A stretch of 13,110 bases of DNA from CAYNYM01 sp049366815 (lineage in GTDB: Bacteria > Desulfobacterota > DSM-4660 > Desulfatiglandales > HGW-15). The stretch's first letter is position 1; every line of letters begins with the position of its first letter. Below, in pieces: positions 5,911 through 13,057 of the stretch. The stretch lies in contig JBMNCO010000035.1 of NCBI GenBank assembly GCA_049366815.1, positions 1 through 13,110 on the forward strand, given 5' to 3'. The notes below the pieces were generated by a model that worked only from the letters and a program-made list of their open reading frames with translations, was not told the origin of the DNA and did no database searches. Position numbers and translations under genes: made by a program.

Positions 5911-7261
5911 GCCGCCTCCTATTCCCCTGATCCGTCTTCCCGGTTACAGGTCCCTGCTTTTCCTCATCTACAAAGTACAAGAGCGCCGCACCGGTCAAGA
6001 ACAGCACCGAGACAGAGGCCAGACCCCATCGCGATGCCAGACGCCCCACCGCCTCCACCTGTCCGGGGGTTGCCGCAGACGGCATGAGGATTCCCCTCAC
6101 GATGAGGCCGACCATTCCTATCATAACCGGTCCCAGGATAGCGGCGAACTTTCCGATCATATTATAGAAGCCGAAATATTGCGCCCAGTTTCTTTCGGGG
6201 ATCAGCCGGGTGTAGAAGGAACGGCTCAGGGCCTGAACGCCGCCCTGCACCAGACCGATCCATACCGCAAGGACAAAAAATTCCTCCTTTTTGGTGATCA
6301 GGACCCCCCAAATGGTGATCCACAAATAGCACCCAATGCCCAGATAAATCGCCTTTCGAACGTCCCACCACTGTCCCAGCCTGCCGTATATGAGTGAAGC
6401 GGGAAATCCGATGAACTGCACGATCAGGAGGGAGATAATGAGATCGTTTGAATCAAACCCCAGAGACAACCCATAATCGACGGCCATACGAATAATGGTA
6501 TCCACACCGTCTATATAGAACCAGTAGGCGAGCAGAAATATGAAGACAGATCTTCTTGACCCTCTTACGTTCCGAAAGGTCCTGAAAAGCTGTCTCAGGC
6601 CCTCTCCCACGGCATGTCCCAGTGTCCTTTCCCTTCTGTGCGGCCTCTCTTCGCGGACCCACAGGACCGTGAAGACCGTGAAGCCGCCCCACCAGACCGC
6701 AACGCTCAGAAAGGCAAATCTCATGGCGGTGGCTGCATCGGGCAGACCGAATTTCGACGGCATGACGGTCATGCAGACATGGACCAGAAACAACAGGCCT
6801 CCCCCCAGATAGCCCAGACCGTAGCCCAGGCCTGAGACAAAATCAATATCCCTTTTAGAGGCCACAACCGGCAAAAGCGAATCGTAAAAGACATTTGCTC
6901 CGTAGAATCCGATACTGCCCAGGGCATAGAACAGTATCGCCCCTGTCCATGCCCCTTCTTTGACCATGAACAGGGATCCGGTCATAAGGGCACCGAGATA
7001 GGCGAACAGGACCAAAAACCCTTTTCTCGATGAACCCTGATCGGCTATGGCCCCGAGGATGGGTGCCAAAAAGGCGATGAGCAGACTTGCCGTGGAGTTG
7101 GCGAACCCGAGGAGCGCCGTACTCGTATTGACATCCGCCCCAAGACTCCAGTACTTTTTGAAGAAAATAGGGAAAAAACCCGCCATCACGCTGGTTGCAA
7201 AGGCTGAATTCGCCCAGTCATAAAGGACCCAACCCCAAACAGCCCTCCTCTCCCGCTTCAC
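5861..7261 (-). CDS. UMF1-family MFS transporter (Atg22-like)
   Basis: Polytopic inner-membrane permease of the major facilitator superfamily. The N-terminal WGWVLYDWANSAFATSVMAGFFPIFFKKYW is diagnostic of the UMF1/Atg22-like group. About 12 hydrophobic segments follow, and the C-terminus is charged and cytoplasmic. Substrates of bacterial members are poorly known. Co-transcription with a GH3 hexosaminidase suggests an amino sugar or muropeptide, but this is inference. I chose GTG 7261 because an AGGAGG lies seven bases upstream and family proteins start close to this point. ATG 7279, preceded by GGGGG, is a fair alternative. Length 466 residues. Confidence 0.88.
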   Translation of the reverse strand: MKRERRAVWGWVLYDWANSAFATSVMAGFFPIFFKKYWSLGADVNTSTALLGFANSTASLLIAFLAPILGAIADQGSSRKGFLVLFAYLGALMTGSLFMVKEGAWTGAILFYALGSIGFYGANVFYDSLLPVVASKRDIDFVSGLGYGLGYLGGGLLFLVHVCMTVMPSKFGLPDAATAMRFAFLSVAVWWGGFTVFTVLWVREERPHRRERTLGHAVGEGLRQLFRTFRNVRGSRRSVFIFLLAYWFYIDGVDTIIRMAVDYGLSLGFDSNDLIISLLIVQFIGFPASLIYGRLGQWWDVRKAIYLGIGCYLWITIWGVLITKKEEFFVLAVWIGLVQGGVQALSRSFYTRLIPERNWAQYFGFYNMIGKFAAILGPVMIGMVGLIVRGILMPSAATPGQVEAVGRLASRWGLASVSVLFLTGAALLYFVDEEKQGPVTGKTDQGNRRRHGTGKIRASKEDEYDA

Positions 7262-7290
7262 GCCGCCACCTCCTCGCATCACACCCCCTT

Positions 7291-7320
7291 CATATACAAA
7301 ATGATGCCATTTTTCCGCAA
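7291..7320 (-). promoter_or_regulatory. Weak candidate promoter for the transporter-nagZ pair
   Basis: On the minus strand TTGCGG (7315-7320) and TATATG (7291-7296) are separated by 18 bases. Initiation would fall about 7285, which would suit translation from GTG 7261 better than from ATG 7279. Both elements are imperfect. Confidence 0.3.
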
Positions 7321-7881
7321 TACTTATTGTGAGTCAGCGAGCATCCGGAAAGGAACATACCAGAATTCGCGCGAACAGCCGTCAGCAGAAGCTCTGCTAA
7401 ACGGCCGGGTATCGTGATGTAAACGAAGATTTGAATAGAGGAAACGGCGTCCAGGATCGGCGCTTCACCCGGTCAGGTACCGCGGGCTTCGACAAGGCCG
7501 GTGGAGCCGACCCTATGGAGTTCTTTGACAGAATCACAACTGAAAAATGAATGGATACCTCATGATTAGAGTCATGAAAGGCGAAGGAATGAAGGGAAGA
7601 CAGGCATGAAGACGACAGACCGGATGGAGATATAAACGGCCTCATTGCGAAGACACAAACTTCAAAAGCATGAGACCCCCGAATGCGCGCAAAAATATAG
7701 ATAGGCCAAGTCTCATGGTCCCTCTTTAATAAATGATCCTGGCAAGTATTACCGATGGACTTCGTGACAATGACCTATCCGATTTTTATATTAGCACAGG
7801 GCTCGGGGCACATACAAACAAAATCTATATGCTGCGAAAGTTCATGCCCGAAGCATTCCGCATCCGGGTTCGCCGGGGCAT
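7321..7881. other. Non-coding stretch with short inverted repeats
   Basis: No convincing gene lies here. GCCGT 7378-7382 / ACGGC 7401-7405 enclose AGCAG 7384-7388 / CTGCT 7394-7398, a two-part hairpin. CATGAGAC 7669-7676 pairs with GTCTCATG 7710-7717 across 33 bases. A plus-strand frame from 7401 to a TGA at 7548-7550 stays open and ends with a protein-like tail (GFDKAGGADPMEFFDRI). It has no start codon with a ribosome site and may be a gene or repeat remnant. Minus-strand frames across the same bases look random. Confidence 0.4.
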
Positions 7882-7919
7882 GCCGGAGCCGGTAGGAGTC
7901 TCCCGAGATCGGCTCCGGC
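7882..7919 (-). terminator. GC-rich hairpin after the cytidylate kinase-like gene
   Basis: GCCGGAGCCG (7882-7891) and CGGCTCCGGC (7910-7919) are perfect 10-bp complements around an 18-base loop, five bases beyond the minus-strand stop codon at 7925. The position suits a transcript end or 3' stabiliser. No T-run follows on the minus strand, so Rho-independent termination is not assured. Confidence 0.6.
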
Positions 7920-7924
7920 GCGTT

Positions 7925-8677
7925 TCAGACCCCAACGAGTTCGTCACCGAATTTTTTCATGAAAGCTGTTTCAATAATCTCAGCAACCCATTCCGGCTTT
8001 GAAATAAAGTCACAGTTGATGACCAGGTCAAACTCGGATGGGTGGGCCTCTTTCTTGCCATAGACGCGCTTGTAAAATGCCCTTTTTTGTCGATCGATCT
8101 TGTCCAGTCTGGCCTCGGCCTCTTCCTCGTCAATTTTTAGAATTCCAGCCAGTCTGTTGACCCGGTAGGCCTTTGAGCAGATGATCCGCACTGCAAGGAC
8201 CCGGTCCCGTTCCAGCAGCAGATGGGCGCCCCTCCCGACGAAAATGGTCGGCCCCAGAGCCGCAATGGCAAAGACGGCACTGAAAAGGTGTCTCGCGTAA
8301 TCGCTCTTTATAAAGGCCTTTTCCCCGAAGGCCAGTGTCAAAAATTCGCTCAATTTTCCCGGATAACGCTCATCGAACAGAGCGACGGTCTTCTCCGTAA
8401 GCTTTGCCTCGGTGGCTATGTGCTCCAGGATCTCCCGGTCCACGACACGGTAACCGAGCTTCGAAGCAAGGAGATCGGCTATTTCCAGCGCCCCGACACC
8501 GATCTTACGCGAAAAACAAATGGTAGGAGGGTAGATCGCCCCGGCTGGCTTTTCTTTGATTTCCATCCGCTTCTCCTCCCATTCGAGGATGTATTTGCCG
8601 GCCAAATAGGCCGCATCAGCTCTCAGTTTTGTGTAGAGCCCGGGTACGGATTTTTTGGGTTCATAGTCTCTACGCAT
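7925..8677 (-). CDS. Cytidylate kinase-like family protein
   Basis: Belongs to the P-loop group related to CMP kinase (Cytidylate_kin2-like). The 250-residue protein has an extra N-terminal region of about 50 residues, then ICFSRKIGVGALEIADLLASKLG (53-75) as P-loop, VVDREILEHIA (78-88), FVGRGAHLLL (147-155) and the IDEEEAEARLDKIDRQKRAFYKRVYG lid-like segment (182-207). It ends with DLVINCDFIS, the usual closing strand. The P-loop is GVGALE rather than the common GSGGRE, so nucleotide binding may be altered. Start ATG 8677 has GGAGGGG three bases before it; upstream in-frame starts lack a site. The physiological substrate of this family is not settled. It stands alone. Confidence 0.82.
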   Translation of the reverse strand: MRRDYEPKKSVPGLYTKLRADAAYLAGKYILEWEEKRMEIKEKPAGAIYPPTICFSRKIGVGALEIADLLASKLGYRVVDREILEHIATEAKLTEKTVALFDERYPGKLSEFLTLAFGEKAFIKSDYARHLFSAVFAIAALGPTIFVGRGAHLLLERDRVLAVRIICSKAYRVNRLAGILKIDEEEAEARLDKIDRQKRAFYKRVYGKKEAHPSEFDLVINCDFISKPEWVAEIIETAFMKKFGDELVGV

Positions 8678-8971
8678 AATCCCCTCCTTCCTGTTTTGTG
8701 AAAGGATTAGGTTGCAGACGACCATTCAGGACAACACACAGCGATTCAACCTATGGACAAGAGGTACGGTGAGACTTTGCTGCAAGAGACATAGGCACGA
8801 ATGAAAGGATAGGAGAGAGCGCATCATCTAAAGGCCTTTCGACCCCGATACCGCCTCCGTCATCATGACCGCCACAGATTCAGGTGTCGTAATGATATTT
8901 TACGCGCTTTCGAGAGGATTGGCAAATATATTGGAGGGAGGCAAAGGCGTGCGGGGAAGAGGCCGGCGTCC

Positions 8972-10144
8972 TCATGGATCTGTGCGATGCCCTTCGTGCA
9001 TTTTATAAATCAACCTTGTGGTTACGGCCACAGCGTTGCATGAATGCTCGATAAGGCTCTTGAGTGTACCGGAAAGGCCGTCAAATTCCTGCTGAAGTCT
9101 TCCGACATCGATCAACCTGAGTTCAAGATCATCTGATCCAAGGACCGTCGCAGACCGTGGTTCGTGCCCCATGTCAAGAAAGGGCACCCGGCCCAGGAAA
9201 TCCCCTTTTTTCAGCGTGACCAGAGGAATGCGTCCATTGGAGGTCTCACCGATCACGTAGGTTTCTCCGTTCATGATGCTGAAGACTTCATTCACGCCTG
9301 AACCCTGTTTGATAATGGCCTTTTTGTCCAAAGCGGCCTCGCCCGTCCTTGGGTCGTTTTCAGATAACTCAACGGCCCTGTCTGAGACCTTTCTCAGCCT
9401 GCCGGCAAGGCTTAACAGAAGGCCCTTGAAATCGGGCGACAGCATGGAATATTCTTCGTGAAGGCGCTGGCTGTCCAACAGCCCCATTCGGACATTTCCC
9501 ACGGCCCTTACCGTGGCGCTTCGCACGTAATCACTGAAGAGAAACGAGGTGATCGACCCGATGAAGCACCCCTCGCCGAGTTGAGCAATGGTCATCGGCC
9601 CTGTGCTCGTTTCTCGTGTGATCTTCACCGTTCCTTCCAGGACGACCCAGATCCACTTGCCATGGGCTCCCTCATCAACCAATGCCGCGCCGTCGGGGAT
9701 TTCTTCTTCGTCGATGACGTACAGATAATCCACGAATGACCGCCTGATAACCAGGGGACTTTGCTTCTTGTCTTCCAGTTCTTCAGAAATATCTTGTTCC
9801 GGTCCAACCCTCCTGATCAGTCCGTCGTCCAGCATTCGGAGGGCGTCGAGAACGATCTGCATGCGATTCTGCTCGATGACCCGTCCTGCATAGACCCTCT
9901 CGTTACGAAACTCGAAGGTCCCCTCTGCCCAACCAAAAAGTGCATACACCGCATCGAGCCCGTAAAGGGATCCGATTGAGGCGTTAACGGGATTGCCGTT
10001 CTCAAAATATATAATGCCCGGAGATTCCACATGAGGGCTCTTGATATACAGAATACCTGTGCTGTGATTACTGCCCAGGATCTGAAATGTATCAGCGAGG
10101 CTGATAAAGCCTAAATCACCTGCGAATTGTGGTCTTACCTCCAT
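8972..10144 (-). CDS. DUF4388 protein with two cyclic-nucleotide-binding-like domains
   Basis: The 390-residue cytoplasmic protein begins with a DUF4388 (PatA N-terminal-like) domain, about residues 5-110: FAGDLGFISLADTFQIL, TGILYI, GIIYFENGNPVNA, GWAEGTFEF. Two CRP-type beta-barrels follow, about 145-245 and 265-365. The phosphate-binding cassettes read GEGCFIGS...VRSATV and KGDFLGR...PRSATV. Both keep the arginine but replace the glutamate of FGE with Ser and Arg, so cAMP or cGMP binding is doubtful. No DNA-binding or catalytic domain follows, which suggests a signalling adaptor. ATG 10144 is preferred (AGGA seven bases upstream) over GTG 10150. It is divergent from the Rrf2 operon. Confidence 0.8.
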   Translation of the reverse strand: MEVRPQFAGDLGFISLADTFQILGSNHSTGILYIKSPHVESPGIIYFENGNPVNASIGSLYGLDAVYALFGWAEGTFEFRNERVYAGRVIEQNRMQIVLDALRMLDDGLIRRVGPEQDISEELEDKKQSPLVIRRSFVDYLYVIDEEEIPDGAALVDEGAHGKWIWVVLEGTVKITRETSTGPMTIAQLGEGCFIGSITSFLFSDYVRSATVRAVGNVRMGLLDSQRLHEEYSMLSPDFKGLLLSLAGRLRKVSDRAVELSENDPRTGEAALDKKAIIKQGSGVNEVFSIMNGETYVIGETSNGRIPLVTLKKGDFLGRVPFLDMGHEPRSATVLGSDDLELRLIDVGRLQQEFDGLSGTLKSLIEHSCNAVAVTTRLIYKMHEGHRTDP

Positions 10145-10150
10145 AAACAC

Positions 10151-10365
10151 GTCCTATTGAGTCCAATGCAATTCTCTACTTCGAAGGCCAAAAGCGCAAT
10201 CCCCTCGCCCGGACCGGGACGGTTGTATTGAAGGCCGAGCGAGACCTAGAAAAACAACAAAATACTGACAAGTCAAGAAAAATTACAGGCTGGCTCCGGC
10301 TGCAGATCGGGCTCGGGGGGGATTCTCCGGTTGTAGACACACGGCCTTGAACAACGGTAAAAGCC
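10151..10365. other. Divergent intergenic region, no gene seen
   Basis: Upstream region of the minus-strand DUF4388 gene and the plus-strand Rrf2 gene. It includes an AT-rich block near 10250-10285 where a minus-strand promoter might lie, though I could not fix convincing -35/-10 elements. No coding sequence is supported. Confidence 0.4.
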
Positions 10366-10394
10366 TTGACAGGTTATGCATCCCTTTCTAGAAT
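10366..10394 (+). promoter_or_regulatory. Strong sigma70-like promoter upstream of the Rrf2 gene
   Basis: TTGACA at 10366-10371 (6 of 6) and TAGAAT at 10389-10394 (5 of 6) are separated by exactly 17 bases. Initiation near 10401 leaves a leader of about 150 bases before the Rrf2 start. An Rrf2 protein binding here would give autoregulation, as in IscR, but no operator palindrome was identified. Confidence 0.65.
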
Positions 10395-10473
10395 GAAGTC
10401 CCGCTGTAAAATCCCCATTAGCACGGTTTTCCGTCACGTAGAGGGATGCAGGCCGCTGACCTCTTTGATGAAA

Positions 10474-10510
10474 GGGGTTTCCCATAAAGGGCAACCCTGT
10501 GGAGCTTTTT
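10474..10510 (+). terminator. Leader hairpin with downstream T6, possible attenuator
   Basis: GGGTT (10475-10479) pairs with AACCC (10493-10497) and CCC (10481-10483) with GGG (10489-10491) around an ATAAA loop. TTTTTT follows at 10505-10510. The T-run is seven bases past the stem, farther than a classical terminator. It lies within the 150-base leader of the Rrf2 transcript. Confidence 0.35.
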
Positions 10511-10552
10511 TGGATCCCCTTTGACGCAGAAGCCAGGCACACAAGGAGGCGC

Positions 10553-10984
10553 ATGAAACTTTCAACAAGAGGACGTTACGGGACCCGACTCATGATCGAA
10601 CTCACAAAAAATTACAACAAGGGTCCTACAAGTATTTCTCAGATTTCGAAGAACCAGGATATTCCCGTCAAGTATCTTGAGCAACTCATTATTCCGTTGA
10701 AAAAGGCCGAACTCATTTCCAGTATTCGGGGGCCGAAAGGCGGACATATGCTTTCCAAACCTCCAGACCAGATAAGTTTATGGGATATCTTGACCCTCCT
10801 TGAATCGAGATTGACCTTCGTTGACTGTGTCGATGGCGATCATGTCTGCATACATGCCGATGACTGTCCCATTCGTCCATTCTGGGGAAAGGCCTTCTCG
10901 GCCGCCGTGGAAATCCTGAAAAAGACGACCTTGGTCGATGTCCTTTTGGAGCGGGATAATTCGCTGCGCTCAAACGGGGATTGA
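10553..10984 (+). CDS. Rrf2 family transcriptional regulator with IscR-like cysteines
   Basis: Cytoplasmic DNA-binding regulator. The 143-residue protein opens with MKLSTRGRYGTRLMIEL, the classic Rrf2 winged helix-turn-helix. VKYLEQLIIPLKKAELISSIRGPKGG (39-64) forms the recognition helix and wing. Three cysteines at 92, 99 and 105 (DCVDGDHVCIHADDC) sit where IscR and related proteins bind an iron-sulphur cluster; spacing is C-x6-C-x5-C against C-x5-C-x5-C in IscR. A redox or Fe-S sensing role is likely. Start ATG 10553 has AAGGAGG three bases upstream. It is first in a plus-strand run with an MBL-fold hydrolase (42-base gap), a LysR regulator and a Sec-containing TusA-like gene. Confidence 0.9.
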   Translation: MKLSTRGRYGTRLMIELTKNYNKGPTSISQISKNQDIPVKYLEQLIIPLKKAELISSIRGPKGGHMLSKPPDQISLWDILTLLESRLTFVDCVDGDHVCIHADDCPIRPFWGKAFSAAVEILKKTTLVDVLLERDNSLRSNGD

Positions 10985-11026
10985 GAAGGTCAGGGATCAC
11001 AAAACCATTGAGAGCCTGCTTGCGTA

Positions 11027-11686
11027 ATGAAAATTTTTGAAGACCTCTATGCCTTTTTGTGGGCAGATCCCACCACCAACAACTGCAACACCTATTTCAT
11101 CAACGGATCTAAAAAGATCCTTGTGGACCCCGGGCACGCGCATCTTTTCAATCATGTGAGAGAGGGCCTGGCCGCCCTGTCCCTGACCCCCTCTGATATG
11201 GACATCGTCCTTATCACCCATGCCCATCCGGATCACATGGAGGGCGTCAACGTCTTTGCCGATACGCCCGCCTTGGTAGCCCTTCATCATTCTGAAACGG
11301 AATCGGCCCGACAAGCAACTTCGCATTATGACCAGCACCTCGGCGCAACGCGCCTTGAACCGGATATTCTGCTCCGTGAGGGAAACATCCAGATAGGGGA
11401 TATGGACTTCAGGGTCATCCACGCCCCCGGACACTCTCCCGGCTCTATTGCCCTTTACTGGAGTGAAAAGAAGGTCCTGTTTTCAGGGGATGTGATCTTT
11501 TCCCGGGGTATCGGTCGAACAGATCTGCCCGGCGGAAACGGCAACGCCCTCAAAGACAGCATCAAGGCCCTGTCACAACTGGACGTGGAGATCCTCCTCC
11601 CCGGCCATGGGGACATGGTTTTGGGTCGAGAACAGGTGAAAGCAAACTTTAATGAGATCGAAAGGGTCTGGTTTGCCTATTTGTAG
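11027..11686 (+). CDS. MBL-fold metallo-hydrolase (glyoxalase II-like)
   Basis: A 219-residue single-domain metallo-beta-lactamase-fold enzyme. The metal ligands are complete: THAHPDH with His65, His67, Asp69 and His70; APGHSPG with His136; FSGDVIF with Asp155; PGHGD with His194. GIGRTDLPGGN (161-171) is shared with glyoxalase II and persulphide-dioxygenase-like hydrolases. Probably a cytoplasmic thioester or sulphur-substrate hydrolase. The exact substrate cannot be told from sequence. There is no rhodanese fusion and no signal peptide. The start is the only convincing ATG, though its ribosome site is weak. It follows the Rrf2 gene by 42 bases and probably shares its transcript. Confidence 0.87.
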   Translation: MKIFEDLYAFLWADPTTNNCNTYFINGSKKILVDPGHAHLFNHVREGLAALSLTPSDMDIVLITHAHPDHMEGVNVFADTPALVALHHSETESARQATSHYDQHLGATRLEPDILLREGNIQIGDMDFRVIHAPGHSPGSIALYWSEKKVLFSGDVIFSRGIGRTDLPGGNGNALKDSIKALSQLDVEILLPGHGDMVLGREQVKANFNEIERVWFAYL

Positions 11687-11808
11687 CAGAATCGAGGCCC
11701 GGCGGCATGCAGGAAAATCCCCTCCGTGGGGGGCTGTGCCTTTCGTTTCATCCTGAGCCCTTTGAGGCCTTGATGTTATATCATACCGCCGGGGGCGAGC
11801 GCATAACC

Positions 11809-12777
11809 ATGAATAAATCCCCGATCAAGACGGCGCCCAACATTGATTTTGACCTGCGCCAATTGGAAATCTTCAAAAAGGTAGTGGAACTGGAGAGCTT
11901 TTCAAAGGCTGCACAAGAGGTCTTTCTGGCCCAGGCATCCGTGAGCGAACGGATTGCCAATCTCGAAAACGCCATAGGAACCAGGCTCCTGGATCGGTTG
12001 GGAAGGCGTGTCGTTCCAACAAAAGCAGGTGAATTGCTCTATAAACACGCCGCCCTGCTCCTGGACATGAAAATGACGGCATGTCTGGAAATGCAGGACT
12101 TTCTAGGCATAACCTATGGCGAAATCAGGATGGGCGGAAGCACTATTCCAGGTGAATATATCCTCCCGAAGGTGGTCAGGGCGTTCAGAGAGAAGCATCC
12201 CTTCATTTCAATTTTACTGACGGTGGGGAGCACGAGCGATATCGAAGATCAGGTGCTGGAGGGCGATTTTGAAATCGGCGTGGTAGGGTCCAGGAGTACT
12301 CACAGGAACCTCCTGGCACAGGAACTCTGGAAGGACGAGCTGGTCCTCGCCGTACCGGCCCTGCATCGCTGGGCCTGCAGGGAAACGATATCCCCGGATG
12401 AACTCCATGAGGAGCCCTTTATCCTTCGGGAGGTAGGTTCAGGAACCCTGAAATTCATGGATGAATGTCTCCATTCCGCCGGACTCAGAGGCTCTGAAGG
12501 ACTCAACGTCGTAGCCGTCTTCGGCACATCGACCGCCGTCAAGGAAGGAGTGAAGTCGGGGCTGGGGATATCTATTCTGTCCTCCCGCGCCATGGAAACA
12601 GAGCTGGCCGCGGGACTCCTGGTGACTTTGAGAGTGAACGAGATCCAAATGTCCAGGAGCTTTTATCTGATAAGAGACCGGCGTAGAACGCCCTCTCCGA
12701 TCTGCCAGGCCATGCTTCAATATCTGCTCAGCACGGCGGAGACAGATGGGGGGTTTCAAAGAGAAGAGGAGTTATAG
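11809..12777 (+). CDS. LysR family regulator (resembles selenium-metabolism-associated group)
   Basis: A 322-residue regulator. The N-terminal winged HTH runs about 15-75 (DLRQLEIFKKVVELESFSKAA, SVSERIANLE, RLLDRLGRRVVPTKAGELLY). The periplasmic-binding-like effector domain follows from about 105 (MGGSTIPGEYILPKVVRAF, VGSTSDIEDQVLEGDFEIGVVG, FILREVGSGT, VKEGVKSGLGISILS). DRLGR.VVPTKAGE and GGSTIPGEYILP are features I associate with the LysR group that databases label selenium-metabolism-associated; this is recall, not a search. ATG 11809 is chosen. The frame is open to 11707, but the extra residues are unlike the family. Its stop lies seven bases before a small Sec-containing gene, consistent with control of that gene or of Sec use. 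Confidence 0.85.
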   Translation: MNKSPIKTAPNIDFDLRQLEIFKKVVELESFSKAAQEVFLAQASVSERIANLENAIGTRLLDRLGRRVVPTKAGELLYKHAALLLDMKMTACLEMQDFLGITYGEIRMGGSTIPGEYILPKVVRAFREKHPFISILLTVGSTSDIEDQVLEGDFEIGVVGSRSTHRNLLAQELWKDELVLAVPALHRWACRETISPDELHEEPFILREVGSGTLKFMDECLHSAGLRGSEGLNVVAVFGTSTAVKEGVKSGLGISILSSRAMETELAAGLLVTLRVNEIQMSRSFYLIRDRRRTPSPICQAMLQYLLSTAETDGGFQREEEL

Positions 12778-12784
12778 ATTTCAC

Positions 12785-13042
12785 ATGGAAACCGTGCGGG
12801 ACGTCATAGATTACACGGGCGACTGCTGAAGGGCCTATCTGGACGTAGGCCTATGTCTCAGGATATTGCAGCCCGGTGAACGCTTCGCGTTTGTCCTTGA
12901 GCAGGATAAACGCGACAAAATCATGAGGGTGATTGCCCGCAACGGGGGCGAAGTCATCCAAGAGACACCCATTTCCGGGAATGTCCGGATAAAAGTTAGA
13001 AAGATGGGGGGAGAAAAACCAGGCACCGGAAAAATTTCCTGA
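12785..13042 (+). CDS. Putative selenoprotein: TusA/SirA-like protein with in-frame UGA (Sec15)
   Basis: Standard calling ends at the TGA of codon 15 (12827-12829). Reading it as selenocysteine (U) gives 85 residues ending at TGA 13040. The order is METVRDVIDYTGDCU, then RAYLDVGLCLRIL, QPGERFAFVLE, IARNGGEVIQE and NVRIKVRK. This matches the compact TusA/SirA fold: Asp-x-x-Gly before the active cysteine, a helix ending in QPGE, a beta-strand, a helix with A..GGEV, and a closing basic strand. The usual active CPxP is Cys14-Sec15-Arg-Ala. TusA proteins relay persulphide sulphur; YedF/SirA relatives occur in selenium metabolism. A SECIS-like hairpin follows the UGA. The ATG lies 13 bases after AGGAG and 7 after the LysR stop. 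The chief alternative is a pseudogene with a Trp (TGG) or Cys codon turned to TGA. Confidence 0.72.
12839..12861 (+). promoter_or_regulatory. Candidate bacterial SECIS hairpin
   Basis: The 5' arm 12839-12847 and 3' arm 12852-12861 pair in nine base pairs (one G-U), with a single bulged U at 12858 and a GGCC apical loop at 12848-12851. The loop starts after 18 bases following the UGA. As I recall it, the same distance separates the UGA and the GGUC loop in E. coli fdhF, and both G residues stand first in the loop as SelB recognition requires. The bulge is on the 3' arm here, against the 5' arm in fdhF. It lies within the coding frame, as expected in bacteria. Confidence 0.65.
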
Positions 13043-13057
13043 ACAGGATAAGCCCTC

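Noticed and set aside
7397..7645. Minus-strand frame of 82 codons in the intergenic region
   Set aside because: Low-complexity Ser/Pro-rich translation, no ribosome site and no family resemblance.
7733..8002. Plus-strand frame overlapping the 3' end of the cytidylate kinase-like gene
   Set aside because: Runs through the GC-rich hairpin and antisense to a supported gene; no ribosome site of note.
11717..11735. Short CCCC/GGGG hairpin after the MBL-fold gene as terminator
   Set aside because: Stem of four to five pairs only and no adjoining T-run; too weak to call.
12831..12852. Hairpin GGGCCTA / TAGGCCT immediately after the in-frame UGA
   Set aside because: Its loop would begin only 8 bases after the UGA, too near for SelB-directed decoding; the overlapping hairpin with the GGCC loop at 18 bases fits better. 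It remains a competing fold.
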